Source: Glebionis coronaria (Eukaryota > Streptophyta > Magnoliopsida > Asterales > Asteraceae). From it: a DNA stretch of 64,000 bases. Shown piece after piece: positions 1 through 11,220 of the stretch (position 1 is its first letter; each line of letters opens with the position of its first letter). Under the pieces are notes generated by a model that made no database searches, had not been told where the DNA came from, and saw nothing but the letters and a program-made list of their open reading frames with translations. The translations under genes and the position numbers were made by a program. The stretch is from NCBI GenBank assembly GCA_025667525.1, contig CM046877.1, forward strand, positions 297,906,364 to 297,970,363, in the 5' to 3' direction.

Positions 1-175
1 AGAGATTCCAAGAGTGCACTTATCCCTGTAATCACATCACCACACAAACACAAACACCTATATAGGTCCCCCCCTACACTTAGGAGGTTAAAACAGAAAA
101 GGATAGAAACTCGGGCTGCCTCCCGAGGAGCGCTTGTTTTTGATAACCGAGTCACGAGCCTGACTCGACCCAAAA
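1..175 (-). other. 3' untranslated sequence of At1
   Basis: No coding region. The sequence closely matches the segment just after integrase in the second Athila-like copy (31600-31705), so it is the beginning of the element's 3' untranslated region, read on the minus strand. Confidence 0.7.
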
Positions 176-1504
176 TTAGTTCATGGGGAACGTGGTGAGG
201 GATGGAATCATCTCTTGAGAGATGTCCTCACCAAAGTACAACTTCACTCGTTGTCCATTCACCTTAAAATTCGGTCCATTAGGTTTTGCGAGCTCGAGAG
301 TACCATATGGAAAAATTTGGGCAATGGTGAATGGGCCGGACCAACGAGTTTTCAGCTTGCCCGAAAAGATTTTAAACCGAGAATTAAAGAGTAAAACTTT
401 GTCTCCAACTTGGAACTCTCGGTTTTTAATCTTAGAGTCGTGAATGAGCTTATTCTTCTCCTTATAGATCAAAGAATTTTCATAAGCCTCATTCCGGAGT
501 TCATTCAGCTTATTGAGTTGGATCTTGCGTAGGTCACCGGCTTTGTTGATATCAAAATTAGCCCACTTCAAGGCCCAGTAAGCCTTGTGCTCCAACTCAA
601 TAGGGAGGTGGCATGCTTTCCCGTACATTAGACGATATGGTGTACAACCAATCGGAGTCTTGTATGCGGTACGAAAAGCCCACAAAGCATCATCAAGTTT
701 ATCAGCCCATGAGGCACGATGCTCTCCCACGGTTCTTTCGAGAATTCGCTTTAATCCTCGGTTGGATATTTCAGCCTGGCCATTAGTTTGTGGGTGGTAA
801 GCGGTGGAAAGACGATGATTTACACCATACTTAGCCATGACTCTAGCAAATTGGTCATTGCAAAAATGAGTCCCGCGATCACTAATAATGGCACGAGGCA
901 CACCGAATCTAGCGAATAGCGATTTCAAAAAGTTACAAACCACCCTAGTGTCATTAGTGGGTAAAGCTTTGGCTTCAACCCATTTGGAGACGTAGTCAAC
1001 GGCTACAAGGATGTATTTGTTTCCTTTAGATGAAGGGAATGGCCCCATAAAGTCGATACCCCAAACATCAAAGATTTCACATTCTTGTATGAAATTCTGA
1101 GGCATCTCGTCTTTATGTGTGATCTTGCCTTGTTTTTGGCAAGCATCACAATGTTTAACCATCTCGTGAGCATCACGGTAAATGGTGGGCCAATAAAATC
1201 CCGATTCAAACACTTTTTTGGCGGTGTAGTTGGGACCAAAGTGACCACCGGTGGGTCCTTTGTGGCAAGCGTCAAGGATTTCTAAAGCTGCCGGTCCATC
1301 AACACATCGGCGAATAATCAAGTCAGCACATTGCTTGAATAGATACGGGTCATCCCAAAAGTAAGTCTTAATGTCGTTAAAGAACTTCTTCTTTTTCTGG
1401 GATGTTAACCCGTCAACGAGAATTCCACCCGCCAAGTAGTTTGCAATGTCCACAAACCACGGGGTTTCATCAGCAGTCGAGTTGATAGACATTAAGGTCT
1501 CCAA
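176..1504 (-). CDS. Integrase of Athila-like element At1
   Basis: Open frame of 442 codons. Integrase inserts the reverse-transcribed DNA into host chromosomes. The N-terminal zinc-binding HHCC pattern is visible at H81, H88, C119 and C122. The catalytic D, D, E triad is D151 (in GIDFMG), D209 (in IISDRG) and E245 (in NGQAEI), with 35 residues between the last two. The C-terminal part holds the basic DNA-binding region. There is no chromodomain, as expected for Athila. The frame is really the 3' part of the polyprotein: the Met start follows a frameshift near 1590-1600, where a run of A on the coding strand differs in length from the At2 copy. The catalytic residues are intact. Confidence 0.9.
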   Translation of the reverse strand: METLMSINSTADETPWFVDIANYLAGGILVDGLTSQKKKKFFNDIKTYFWDDPYLFKQCADLIIRRCVDGPAALEILDACHKGPTGGHFGPNYTAKKVFESGFYWPTIYRDAHEMVKHCDACQKQGKITHKDEMPQNFIQECEIFDVWGIDFMGPFPSSKGNKYILVAVDYVSKWVEAKALPTNDTRVVCNFLKSLFARFGVPRAIISDRGTHFCNDQFARVMAKYGVNHRLSTAYHPQTNGQAEISNRGLKRILERTVGEHRASWADKLDDALWAFRTAYKTPIGCTPYRLMYGKACHLPIELEHKAYWALKWANFDINKAGDLRKIQLNKLNELRNEAYENSLIYKEKNKLIHDSKIKNREFQVGDKVLLFNSRFKIFSGKLKTRWSGPFTIAQIFPYGTLELAKPNGPNFKVNGQRVKLYFGEDISQEMIPSLTTFPMN

Positions 1505-1589
1505 GGGAAAAGAATCATTGATTTCTTTGTTCGGATGATCCCCTTGGTAAGGATCCTCAAGTCTACTGAGATGATCCGCGGCTAGGTTT

Positions 1590-3002
1590 TCAGCTCCTTT
1601 TTTTACCGTGAATTTTGATTTTAAATTCTTGGAGTAGCAAAACCCAGCGAAGAAGTCTTGGTTTGGAATCTTGCTTAGTCAACAAGTACTTCAACGCGGA
1701 ATGATCGGTGTAAACGATTGTGGTGGAAAGGACAAGATAGGGGCGGAACTTTTCAAAGGCATAGACAACAGATAAAAGCTCTTTTTCGGTTGTCATGTAA
1801 TGCAATTGAGCCCCAGTCATTGTCTTGCTAGCGTAATGGATTGGTTGGAAGTGTTTGTTCACTCTTTGGCCCAGAACCGCTCCAATAGCAAAGTCGCTAG
1901 CATCGCACATCAACTCGAAAGGCAGCTCCCAATTAGGGGTAACCAAGACGGGTGCCTTAGTTAGCTTATCCTTAAGCGAGTTGAAGGCTTCGAGACACTC
2001 GTTGGAAAAGATAAAAGGAGTGTCTTTTTCAAAGAGGTGGGTCATCGGTCGAGCGATTTGAGAAAAATCTTTGATGAATCGACGGTAGAAACCCGCATGA
2101 CCGAGAAAACTTCGCACACCCTTCACGGTTGAAGGTGGAGGCAACTTAGCGATAACATCGACTTTAGCACGGTCTACTTCAAGACTGGCTTTGGAGATCT
2201 TGTGTCCTAGCACGATGCCCTCTTTTACCATGAAATGGAATTTTTCCCAATTAAGAACAAGGCGAGTGTCTTCACACCGCTGAAGCATACGTTCTAAATT
2301 GGCAAGGCAAGCAGAGAAAGAATCGCCATAGACCGAGAAATCATCCATGAATACCTCCATAGTGTCTTCCACCATGTCATGGAAGATAGCCATCATACAC
2401 CTTTGGAACGTCCCAGGAGCATTACATAAACCAAAAGGCATACGTTTGTAAGCAAATGTTCCGTAGGGACAAGTGAATGTGGTCTTTTCTTGGTCCTTGG
2501 GATCGATGGGAATTTGAAAATACCCGGAGAAACCGTCTAAGAAGCAGTAATAGTCATTACCCGCAAGACGCTCGAGCATTTGATCCATTAAAGGAAGAGG
2601 AAAGTGATCTTTTCTCGTGGCATCATTGAGCTTGCGATAATCAATACAAACTCTCCACCCAGTAACGAGACGAGTGGGAATCAACTCGTTGTGTTCATTG
2701 GAAACAACGGTTATTCCGCCCTTCTTGGGTACACAATGGACGAGACTTACCCACGGCGAATCCGAAATAGGGTAAATCAAGCCGGCATCAAGAAGTTTGA
2801 TAACCTCTTGTTTGATGACGTCATGAATTCGAGGATTAACCCTTCTTTGGCTCTGGATTGCGGGTTTAAAGTCATCTTCCATGAGAATCTTGTGAGTACA
2901 AAAGTTCGGATCAATTCCGCGGATATCAGAAATTTTCCAAGCAATTGCCTTCTTATGATCTTTAAGCACGGCGATGAGGCGAGATTTCTCTTCTTCTTTC
3001 AC
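1590..3002 (-). CDS. Reverse transcriptase and RNase H of At1
   Basis: Open frame of 470 codons. The RT fingers and palm run from about residue 65 to 300, with the catalytic FMDD box at 218-221 and the upstream conserved Asp in CFLDGFSG near 156. RNase H follows at about 355-450, with acidic residues in MCDASD, TEKE and YTDH. RT copies the element RNA into DNA and RNase H removes the RNA strand. The start is artificial: a 4-bp deletion against At2 near 2999-3002 throws the protease frame out just before it. The end is a frameshift in an A-run (coding strand) inside the linker to integrase. Confidence 0.92.
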   Translation of the reverse strand: MKEEEKSRLIAVLKDHKKAIAWKISDIRGIDPNFCTHKILMEDDFKPAIQSQRRVNPRIHDVIKQEVIKLLDAGLIYPISDSPWVSLVHCVPKKGGITVVSNEHNELIPTRLVTGWRVCIDYRKLNDATRKDHFPLPLMDQMLERLAGNDYYCFLDGFSGYFQIPIDPKDQEKTTFTCPYGTFAYKRMPFGLCNAPGTFQRCMMAIFHDMVEDTMEVFMDDFSVYGDSFSACLANLERMLQRCEDTRLVLNWEKFHFMVKEGIVLGHKISKASLEVDRAKVDVIAKLPPPSTVKGVRSFLGHAGFYRRFIKDFSQIARPMTHLFEKDTPFIFSNECLEAFNSLKDKLTKAPVLVTPNWELPFELMCDASDFAIGAVLGQRVNKHFQPIHYASKTMTGAQLHYMTTEKELLSVVYAFEKFRPYLVLSTTIVYTDHSALKYLLTKQDSKPRLLRWVLLLQEFKIKIHGKKRS

Positions 3003-3961
3003 TTCGCGATGATGACAGGTGACCTCTTGTTTTCTTCAAGGAACACGTACTCGAGATGGGGCGGCAACTCCTTAAGTTCTAAATCCGGAGGATTTTCGAT
3101 GGGAGGCGTTTTCAAAGTCGGAGCATCGATAGCAATAACCGTGGGAGATGGTGGAGAAAGATTGTCTTCTTTAAGAAGGTTCTCAATGAGGCGGAGATCT
3201 TCATCCCAATTGGTGGTAGAATCGTCATTAGCTAAGTTCACATCTCCCATGGTGGCTTCCAAATCTTTCCAAAGGAAATCACTTTCTCCAAATAGAGATA
3301 GTGATGAATCGATAGAGGAAACGGTCTCAACATTGGGAAGAGAGGTAGGAATACTTTTACAAGCATCTTTGAAGTGTTCTTCACAAGCCTCATCAAGAAC
3401 GTCAATACAATTAACACTCTCGTTAGAATAAGGCTGTTTAGAAAGCTTTCCCATGTTGAAGACAATTTTATCGTCACCCACTCTCATGATAAGCTCACCA
3501 GCTTCAACATCGATGAGAGTGCGACCGGTCCTCAGGAATGGACGACCAACAATCAATGGCACACGAGGGTCCATATCGTAGTCGACGACAACGAAATCGG
3601 CAGGAAAAGTGAATTTGTCGACTCCTACAAAGACGTCTTCGGCTATCCCCACTGGATAAGCAGCCGTACGGTTAGCCAATTCCAAAGTCATTTTGGTGGG
3701 GACTAGCTCAGGGAGAGATAATTGCTTCCAAACACTTAAAGGCATTAAGTTAATACTGGCACCTAGATCGGCTAGGGCCATGCAATTCTCTACTCCCGGG
3801 AAGTTGGAAGGGATTAATAAACGACCCGGATCACCAAGCTTGGTTGGCAATTTCCTTAATAGCAATGCAGAGCAATTCTCATTAAGTTGGGTGTTAGCAA
3901 TATCAAGAAGCTTCTCCTTGTCACTAAGAAGATCTTTGAACATTTTCGCGTACTTAGGCAT
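2999..3961 (-). CDS. Aspartic protease region of At1
   Basis: Open frame of 320 codons covering the end of gag and the aspartic protease that matures the polyprotein. The active-site motif is DLGA at residues 65-68 (inside [14 protein letters not shown]), the form I know from Athila elements in place of DTGA or DSGA. The flap and hydrophobic core follow ([19 protein letters not shown]). An acidic linker of about 130 residues leads toward RT. The first Met is internal. Upstream, in-frame continuity with gag is lost through a nonsense codon at 4000-4002 and a 1-nt deletion a few codons later. Confidence 0.85.
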   Translation of the reverse strand: MPKYAKMFKDLLSDKEKLLDIANTQLNENCSALLLRKLPTKLGDPGRLLIPSNFPGVENCMALADLGASINLMPLSVWKQLSLPELVPTKMTLELANRTAAYPVGIAEDVFVGVDKFTFPADFVVVDYDMDPRVPLIVGRPFLRTGRTLIDVEAGELIMRVGDDKIVFNMGKLSKQPYSNESVNCIDVLDEACEEHFKDACKSIPTSLPNVETVSSIDSSLSLFGESDFLWKDLEATMGDVNLANDDSTTNWDEDLRLIENLLKEDNLSPPSPTVIAIDAPTLKTPPIENPPDLELKELPPHLEYVFLEENKRSPVIIAK

Positions 3962-3999
3962 GTGAGCGAGAGCCTCAGCAAAGGAATGTTAAAATTCAA

Positions 4000-5838
4000 T
4001 TATTTAAACATTTTTAGAAAGTTTGAAACCTGAATATCATCCTTGCTTTTGAGCTTCTCTTTCCTCAACCTTGAGGGATAAGGTATATTGGAAGAAGAGG
4101 AAGGCTTTGAGAGAATAGGATCACTCACATCCTTGGGTGGAGGAGGGGTAGAAGTAAGAGGTGGAGAAATTGGGGAAGTAGAAGGATGAGGAATAGGAGC
4201 AGGTGACTCATTTTCCTTAGTCACAATCACCGGTGGAGGTATATGAAGCTCGAGTTCCTTGGTACCTTTGCCACTGCGAGTGGTGATTGCTTTCATCTCC
4301 CCTCTTGGATTCGCAACGGTGTTACTCGGAAGAGTACCCGAAGAAGAGGGTTGATTACCTTGGAAGAAACTAGCCATCATGTTCCGTAAGTCATTCGTTT
4401 GACTATCCAAAGTGTTTCTCATATCAGCTCTCAGATCGTTCCCTTGTTTCACCAGGTCTGCTTTTAAGTTGAGCACTTCCCGTTGGAGATTGTCCACGAT
4501 CACATCATTAGTCCTCATGTACGTTCCAATGTCTTGGTGTAATGCGGTGGGTTGGTTGGGAGGAGCATTGTATGCGGGTGGTTGATAAGCAGGTTGCTGG
4601 TAAACTTGGTTGTTTCTTTGAGGTGGATATGGTTGTTTGTGAGGTGGTATGTATGGTGTACGAGGTTGTTGTTTTTGTTGAGGAGGGCGATTGAGGTTTT
4701 GTTGTTGGTTTGGGTTGTTAGGAGGAAAACCGGGTGGTGAGAGATAGTTGTTAGAGCGGTAGCTAAGCAAGTTGCGGTCTCCTTGTGGACGAGCTTGATA
4801 AACGACCGGAGGATAGGTACCGTATGCTGCATACACATTCTCAGAAGGGTAGTCTTGGGTGGCGGTACAAGTGGTGTAAGAGTAAGGACCCCCGCATATT
4901 TCACATGGTTGGTTTACAGCATTGACTTGAGCGTTTTTAGCATTGATGCTGTTTGTGTTGCTGGCGGTTTGGGTAGCAAGCGATTCAAGAAGCGCATTGA
5001 TTTTGTCAAGTCGCTTGTCGCTGTCACTAGTACTAGCACTAGCGACATTGGTCCAAACACTCTTGGTTTGCACACGAGACTTATTTTCAATGATATCCCA
5101 AGCGGCATTGGAAGTCTTAACCAAAATATTACCCCCCGAGGCACTGTTTAGTGAATCTTGGTCATTCATGCTTAAACCATTATAAAAAGTGTTAATTTGG
5201 TGCACTTTGGTGAAACCATGTTGTGGGCATTTTCTTAAAAGATCTTTGAAACGATCCCAAGATTCACTAAAAGACTCATCGTACTTTTGTTCAAAATTGA
5301 TAATTTCATTCCACAAAGCGGTAGTACAAGAGGGTGGGAAAAAGTAGTTGATAAACTTGGTTTCCAAATCCGTCCACGTAAGAATACTTTGTGGCGGTTC
5401 CTTAGCAAGCCAATGCCGGGCTTGTCCCTCTAAAGAAAAGGGAAAAAGTTGCAAACGGATTACCTCTTGTGGAACACCATTGAATTTGACCGTATTCGTG
5501 AGTTGCAGGAATCTCTTGATGTGGTCATGTGGATCATCAATGGTACGCCCCAAGAATGGTTGAGTAGAGACCATCTCGATAAAGCCGGATTTGAGCTCAA
5601 AATTGTTGGCTGCAATCGCGGGTATGACAATGGGATCATTGTTGCCATCTACATGTGCTTACAGAAGTTCAATCATCGGGCGACTGTCTGGTAGAGGCTC
5701 ATTGTTGAGAGGTGGATTGTTATTGTTGTTGTTATTATTGTTGTTGAGAGGTGGGTTATTGTTGTTGTTTTGTACACCTGCCATGTCTAAGTCTTCGAGA
5801 GGCTCGGGCTCTTGATAAGACGTTGATCGTGTACGCAT
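4000..5838 (-). pseudogene. Gag of At1
   Basis: Gag forms the virus-like particle. Without breaks the frame runs from an ATG at 5836-5838, through an Asn-rich stretch encoded by AAC repeats (about 5705-5790), into the retrotransposon gag domain (WLAKEPPQSILTW and FYNGL motifs). A Pro/Gln-rich linker follows. The frame is stopped by TAA at 5659-5661, so the longest open part is 5574-4000. The zinc-knuckle-like motif reads CEICGGPYSYTTC: the position that is His in NA1 and NA2 is Tyr here. The upstream ATG is my choice because it opens the same frame before the Asn-rich part. Confidence 0.82.
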
Positions 5839-6010
5839 GCACCTGCAGAAGAACTAACAAGGAAAAAACAAAGCAAAAATATTTTTGGTTTTTTATGTTT
5901 TTTTTAATTTTTAGGATTTTTTTTTTGAAAATATTATGAAAAAGTAACGTTCACGGTGAACGGATCCCAAAATCCAAGTTCTCACAAGAAACTGTTGATC
6001 TTAACGAGAA

Positions 6011-6028
6011 GAGCCGGCAGCGGCGCCA
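6011..6028 (-). promoter_or_regulatory. Primer-binding site of At1 (tRNA-Asp type)
   Basis: The minus strand reads TGGCGCCGCTGCCGGCTC, two bases inside the 5' LTR. It matches the 3' end complement of plant tRNA-Asp with few mismatches. This is the usual Athila primer site for minus-strand DNA synthesis. Confidence 0.85.
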
Positions 6029-6339
6029 TTTGATACACTGTTTTGCTATGGGGTTCTAGATTTAATCTCGGTATCTCCTCGAATTGATCACAGCTCAAAG
6101 TGGAATGATTTGTTCTTGGTTAATAAAAAGGTGTTGGTTTGTTTATCTATTTTAAACTAATAGCAAATAAATGTAAGTGGCGTTGAGTATATTACAAGCT
6201 TTGAAAGATTAAACTAAATTGACGAGTTAAAAGTTAATGCTAGAAAACGTAAAGAAAAGATTAGAAAAATACTTTGAAAACTTAATTGAACTAATACTTA
6301 AAAACTTTGCTAAAACTTTTAAAACTTAAAAACTTAAGC

Positions 6340-6790
6340 TATCGGAATATTGCAATCATTTCTATCGGAATGCATTAAAATCATAAGCATCGGAATGTAA
6401 CTAAAACGAACCATCGGAATGTCAAGGTAAAGTCCATCGAAATGTCCATGTTAATTACCATCGGAATAATCAAAATCAAAGCTGTCACAATATGGTCAAT
6501 CGCAATGATCACGATCGGAATAGTCTAGATCGGAAAGTCAGATCGGAATGGCATAAATACTTCTGTCGCAATGCACTACTATCGGAAAGTTGCAAACTAA
6601 AAATGGGCAGAGTTTCGACTAAAAAGGAACCTTAGTCCCGTCGGAATATGCGATCGCAATAAGCGATTGCAATCCAGATCGGAATAAGGGGAAATGACCA
6701 ACCGATCGCAAAGTAAAACCCTTAAGGGTTATTGCGATCTAAACCAGTGAACCCGTCGGAATGTGTATAAACCCTTGGATTGCGATGGAA
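6340..6790 (-). repeat. ATTCCG motif array in the At1 transcribed leader
   Basis: Roughly 15-20 copies of ATCGGAAT or close variants (sense strand ATTCCGAT), spaced about 15-35 bp apart in otherwise unrelated A-rich sequence. The array lies about 0.55-1.0 kb downstream of the probable TATA box, so it should be transcribed as part of R-U5. Confidence 0.75.
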
Positions 6791-7352
6791 GCTCAAATCA
6801 ATACGAAAATGGTGAAAAGCTGAAACTTCAATAAGCACATACAATAAGCTACTTTAACCGGGACTTAAACACTTCAAAAAGATTAAATTTGACAACTTTT
6901 GAAAACGTAAAATCATAAACTTTATAAAAGAAACTTTTGAATGATCAAAACCTTGATGAAATCCGAAAACCAATAAGCTAAAACAAGCAATAAGCCAATA
7001 ATCATAGAGGGCCTATAGCTTATACGTATGAGAGCTTAAAAAGGAACAAGAAAGATTAACTTTTAATCACGAACAAATCCAATCATCCAAACCGTATGAA
7101 ATGAAGTAATCGGATCAAAGATTAAAGCAAACTAAGAAATGTAGAAGGAGAATAAAGAACTTAAAAGCTTAACTTGAATTAGATTAATGAAATCCAAAGT
7201 ACAAAGATTAAAGAAAGCTTAAATTTAAAAGATGAAAACAAAGACAAATTTAGTGAGAGAAAGTTTGGAACTTTCTCTCTCTAAAACTAGAGAAAATGAA
7301 AAAACTAAAACTAACACCAAGACTAACTACCCCCAAATTGTGAAGTAAAGTC

Positions 7353-7362
7353 CTATTTATAG
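7353..7362 (-). promoter_or_regulatory. Probable TATA box of the At1 LTR
   Basis: The minus strand reads CCTATAAATAGG, about 460 bp inside the outer LTR end, where a U3 promoter is expected. Transcription would start about 30 bp further along the minus strand. Confidence 0.65.
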
Positions 7363-8062
7363 GCGTGTGATGGTGGGCTTGTGAATGGGCTTTGGTTTGG
7401 GCTTCTTTTCTTCTTTCTTCTTTAGTCTTTACGTTTCTTTTAAATAAACGTTTCCGACTTTGGATTTTGAGAAGTGTCGGTGAATAATTCCAACTCATCT
7501 TATAATCTTTTGTTTAATAGACTCGAGTTCTTCGACATGTATGAATCTTCCATCTTTGGCCATTTTCTTCGATAAATCTTCAAATAGGCACAATGACTAC
7601 AAATCTTTTGCATCTCTTGGACAATAGACTTCGTCTTGAGTCTTTTTCCTTGATAAAACCCGTGCAATCCCATGTTTTCTTCAATATTCATCCGGTTGAC
7701 TCAGAAAACACAATAAACACAAAAACCACGCATAATTCCAGACAAATGATATTAAATACGTGTTTTGGTCTTGTTTTAGCCAGTTATAAGTGGTAAAAGG
7801 ATGGGTGTTTTCACACCTATCAAACATGTACTTAGTTAATTTAATTACATCATGGTTAGGTTATTAATATTAATAATAATAGATGGATTTTAACCTAAGT
7901 ATTTATTATTTAAGTTAAACTATATAATTAATTAATTATTAAACATGCCTTATAATTAATTAATTTACATGACTTAGGTTATATTAATAATAAATATTAA
8001 TACATGTTTTAACCTAAGTATTTTTACCTTTTATTTAATTAAATCATGTTATATTTAATTAA

Positions 8063-8071
8063 ATACTTTAA
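8063..8071. repeat. Left 9-bp target duplication of the MULE
   Basis: ATACTTTAA, repeated exactly at 9602-9610. A 9-bp duplication is the hallmark of Mutator-like elements. Confidence 0.9.
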
Positions 8072-8190
8072 GAGTAAATTACACCGTTCGTCCTTGTGGT
8101 ATACGTTGACCGACAAAGTTCGTCCCTTGACCAAAAAAATGCATCGCTCGTCCTTAAGTGAGAAACGTTCTGTATCGATGGTCCCTCGTT
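8072..8190. repeat. Left terminal inverted repeat of the MULE
   Basis: Inverted match to 9482-9601, beginning GAGTAAATTACACCGTTCG and ending near GGTCCCTC. A few substitutions separate the two arms. Confidence 0.9.
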
Positions 8191-8774
8191 TTTTACAACC
8201 TTACTAAATAGTGTTATGCTCACATTCACAAAGGGTATTTTCGTCTTTACCTCACCCACTATCACACCGATCTTGCTTTTCTCTAAACAAACACCCACTG
8301 ATTATATATTTAAAAAATAAAGATTAAACATCCCATTTCTCATCTCAACCGACCAATACATATTTTTCATGAAATCAAAAACACACATCATAAAAGTTAT
8401 CTTTCATCTCTATCAGTAACAATAAAATCGTTGAATATCAAAAACACTAATCTTCATGCCATAAATATTTTGCAGCCAAATCTCACCACTACCAGATCCC
8501 GGTAATCAACATATTCCGGTGACCACTTTTTCCTAACTTAGTTTTATAGCCACCACCTCCATTCATATAAAACGCCAATCTTCGTTCATATGACCCCACC
8601 AATACTCTTCGTTTGTGTATTTTAGCTTCAACCAGGAAATCTGAAGCTTTTGATATCCTCTGATCTCCATAAGTTACTGTCACTAACACGATCCTATTGT
8701 CTGAGCATCTTTTAACTTACGCTTTCTGCCTTGTTTCAAATACTGGCTCGTTTCACCAGCATATGCAGATAACA

Positions 8775-9036
8775 TACAGATTATACTGCCTGAAGCAACT
8801 ATATCAAGCTCCAAATCTTTATCAACACCAATGAGTATCAAATCATTTTCTTCGTCTGTGTATTTCAACTTCAGATAATTCATCAAAGGGCCCTTCATCA
8901 AACGCATCAGTTTGAACCTTTTTGCCACTTGCCTTTTCAGCTTCAACAGCACTTCTTTTTCCAGACTCAGTTGTCCCAGTGAAATAGGAAATCTGAACCT
9001 TTTGATATCCTCTCTGTAAGTTACTGTCACTAACAC
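8775..9036 (-). pseudogene. Captured PB1-domain fragment inside the MULE
   Basis: On the minus strand an open stretch begins VTVTYREDIKRFRFP, continues to QVAKRFKL and then LKLKYTDEENDLILIG. This is the arrangement of a PB1 domain: a basic first strand, a K/R-FKL helix, then an acidic OPCA-like segment with DEEND. Among plant proteins it most resembles the C-terminal PB1 of NIN-like (RWP-RK) transcription factors, which uses this domain for protein-protein pairing. No RWP-RK DNA-binding part is present. The frame has extra residues in the middle, so it is probably a degraded copy. The open frame extends to 8683. Family assignment is from motif memory. Confidence 0.65.
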
Positions 9037-9481
9037 CCTTGTATCTTGTTCGAATGGATCTTGGATCTGGGTTTTATTTTTGTAAAAGTGTTTGTGTGTT
9101 CAAATGGATCTTGGATCTGGGTTTTATTCATCTCGTACCATACCCACAATATTGCACCATCTTGTTAAAAGGAAAAAATGATTGAAGCTTTTATGATAAA
9201 CAAAAAGGATGGTATACAACTTTTATGACACTGATGAGGAGAAGATTATGATGGTGTTGCTAGTGGTGGTAGTGATTAATTGATGGTGGGGGAATGATGA
9301 TAGTGGTGGAAGAAATGAAGAGAAAGATAAGAAAAAAGTATATGATATTTTTTTGTAAAAAAGAGTAAAATAGATATATAAATAAATAAATAAACAAAAA
9401 TATAATATAAAAAAGAGAAGCAAATTGACCCATTTACCCTTACATTTGTATACTTAAACATCAGTTAGTTAGAGCTTTTAG

Positions 9482-9601
9482 AGGGAGGGACCAACGATAC
9501 ATAACGTTTCTCACTTAAGGACGAATGATGCATTTATTTTGGTCAAGGGACGAACCTTGTCGGTCAACGCATACCACAGGGACGAACGGTGTAATTTACT
9601 C
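9482..9601. repeat. Right terminal inverted repeat of the MULE
   Basis: Inverted partner of 8072-8190, ending CGGTGTAATTTACTC and followed directly by the second ATACTTTAA duplication at 9602-9610. Confidence 0.9.
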
Positions 9602-9732
9602 ATACTTTAACCTATATTTTATTTAAATTACATGTAATAATTAATAAACTATACTATATATCACATGACTTAGAATATAAATCAGTAAACACTTAAGCTT
9701 ATATTATTAGCTTAATAAACCAGATTATTTCT

Positions 9733-9955
9733 ATTTATGGAAACTTTCTATTTTTAGAAACTTATTTAATTAAGGCAGCTAATCTGTTTATGTAAACTTT
9801 CTATTTTTAGAAACTTATCTAAATTAAGGCAGCTAATCTATTTATGTAAACTTTATATTTTTAGAAACTTATCTAATTTAAGCAGTAAATCTATTTTTGG
9901 AAACTTTCTATTTTTGGAAACTTTCTATTTTAGGAAACCTGCTATTTTTAGAAAG
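9733..9955 (+). repeat. Imperfect 17-bp direct repeats in the Tekay LTR
   Basis: Repeated units of the type AAACTTTCTATTTTTAG, some in tandem and some spaced by AAGGCAGCTAATCT. The same block, in reverse complement and expanded, occurs in the solo LTR at 60285-60610. Confidence 0.8.
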
Positions 9956-11206
9956 TTACTTATTATTACACAACAAGCATAATAATACAAGAAATACAAG
10001 TACACTTAAACATAATAGACAGAATACATGATAAACGCAGTATAAAGCTTAAATCAATGAAACATGGCATGAACATATAAAACAAGTTAAGACATGACAT
10101 AAAACAAGTTACGTACTCAGTAATCAGAATACATATACACGTATATTATTTATGTAGCATTAGTGATATCGAAGTAGGACTCTCTTCCGTTCGTCTTCTT
10201 CGTTCACTAGACACAAGGTACGGATTCTCCGTCCTTTCAGTATGGACATTCTTCCTTATTAGGATTTCCCGTATGCAGCCAACTGTTTTCCCCAGTATAT
10301 GTTTTATATGTTTCTGAATTGCTTATGTTTAATTAGATACCTAAGGCCATATACATGCATGACCAGTTTCACCTAGTTATGGAGGTACCATAACCATAAC
10401 ACTAGAGGCACCAGTGTTATGACTCCACCACGACGGAGTGATAGCTCGTGCGTCCCTTCAGCTTTTGGCCATATTACTATTATTATTATCATGTGGGGCG
10501 TATGGGTGCATCCTAGTTTGCATGTTTTTAGCAGATTATTCAGGTGAATGTGGTGTGTGCCTTGCATCCTTCACAAGGAGCTGATCCCTCCTACCCAAAC
10601 CAATATATTAAATTAGAGGCAGCCCCTCTAATATGCATGACGAGGTCACCCCTCCAAGTATTCATGCACGTTGATATTTCATGACCTATATTGGCTAATG
10701 GTAAACATGCTAAACAGTTTTTACAAGATAAACATAAGGCTTTTCAAACTATTAAACCAATTTTGCTAAGATATACCAGGTTATCCATGACTTAGTCTTT
10801 TCCGCTGCTTCATGCTTATATGTTTATATTATTCATGCTTTATTTGTATATCCGTGCATTGAGCGTTATGGTCAGCCGTTTTCCTTTCATGTTCCCAAAA
10901 TGGCAGGTACTCAGGGACGCTCGTAGATTTTAAGCGTACGTGCATATGGATTGGAAGCTTCCTAGCCTTCATTACTTTATGCATTTCTTTATACTTTGAT
11001 ACTCATTTCGATGGACATTGTTTAGTCCTTTTCATTTACAGTACTTATGCTTGTGTGTGATGAGTTCTACTTTTGGGATACCGATGTTTGATTCTGGTAT
11101 TTCCTTTATGGTCATGTGATGTTTTATACATTTATCCTTGTATGCTTTGATGACACGCCATAATCACGCGTGAAATTCCATTTATCAAAATGGGGTGTTA
11201 CAATTA

Positions 11207-11220
11207 TGGTATCAGAGCCA
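11207..11220 (+). promoter_or_regulatory. Primer-binding site of Tek1 (initiator Met tRNA type)
   Basis: TGGTATCAGAGCCA four bases after the LTR end. This is the standard chromovirus primer site. Confidence 0.9.

Larger units (their letters stand above)
1..7822 (-). mobile_element. Athila-like Ty3 LTR retrotransposon At1 (3' end outside window)
   Basis: On the minus strand the order is 5' LTR (6031-7822), primer-binding site, gag, protease, RT-RNase H, integrase, then the start of a 3' untranslated region. This is the Ty3/gypsy order. The RT wording around the FMDD motif, the DLGA protease motif and the tRNA-Asp-type primer site fit the Athila lineage. The 3' LTR lies left of position 1, so no target duplication can be checked. 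The insertion cut the 5' LTR of the Tekay element that resumes at 7823. Coding damage is light: two nonsense or indel sites in and just after gag, a 4-bp deletion before RT and a homopolymer frameshift before integrase. Confidence 0.9.
6031..7822 (-). repeat. 5' LTR of At1
   Basis: About 1.79 kb. The ends form a short inverted repeat, TGATA and TATCA. The inner end abuts the primer-binding site. The sequence is homologous along its length to the At2 LTR at 27925-29677: shared stretches around TATCTATTTTAAACTAA, the TTCTTCGATAAA boxes and the TTTTCACAC end. The outer end meets truncated Tekay LTR sequence. Confidence 0.88.
8072..9601. mobile_element. Non-autonomous Mutator-like element (Pack-MULE type)
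   Basis: 1530 bp bounded by long terminal inverted repeats of about 118 bp (8072-8190 and 9482-9601) that start GAGTAAATTACACCGTTCGTCC and are roughly 90% identical by eye. It is flanked by perfect 9-bp duplications (8063-8071 and 9602-9610) and sits in the Tek1 LTR. No transposase is present. The interior holds a fragment that reads as a PB1 domain on the minus strand, so the element appears to have captured host gene sequence. Internal duplications of about 55 bp (8633-8690 and 8985-9040) and about 30 bp (9050 and 9098) are visible. Confidence 0.93.
7823..11202 (+). repeat. 5' LTR of Tek1 (left end missing, MULE inside)
   Basis: The right end TGGGGTGTTACA precedes the primer-binding site. 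The region 7823-8062 plus 9611-11202 aligns, by shared blocks, with the reverse complement of the complete solo LTR at 59020-61994: AT-rich TAACCTAAG blocks, TTTTTAGAAAC repeats, then the GAGGTCACCCCTCC block at about 10640. The leftmost several hundred bases are missing, removed or displaced by At1. Confidence 0.82.

Noticed and set aside
2604..3431. 275-codon plus-strand ORF
   Set aside because: It is the antisense shadow of the At1 protease-RT region and has no recognisable domain.
9223..9461. Phe/Tyr/Ile-rich minus-strand ORFs in the MULE
   Set aside because: Low-complexity AT-rich sequence; the hydrophobic pattern follows from TTT/TAT runs.
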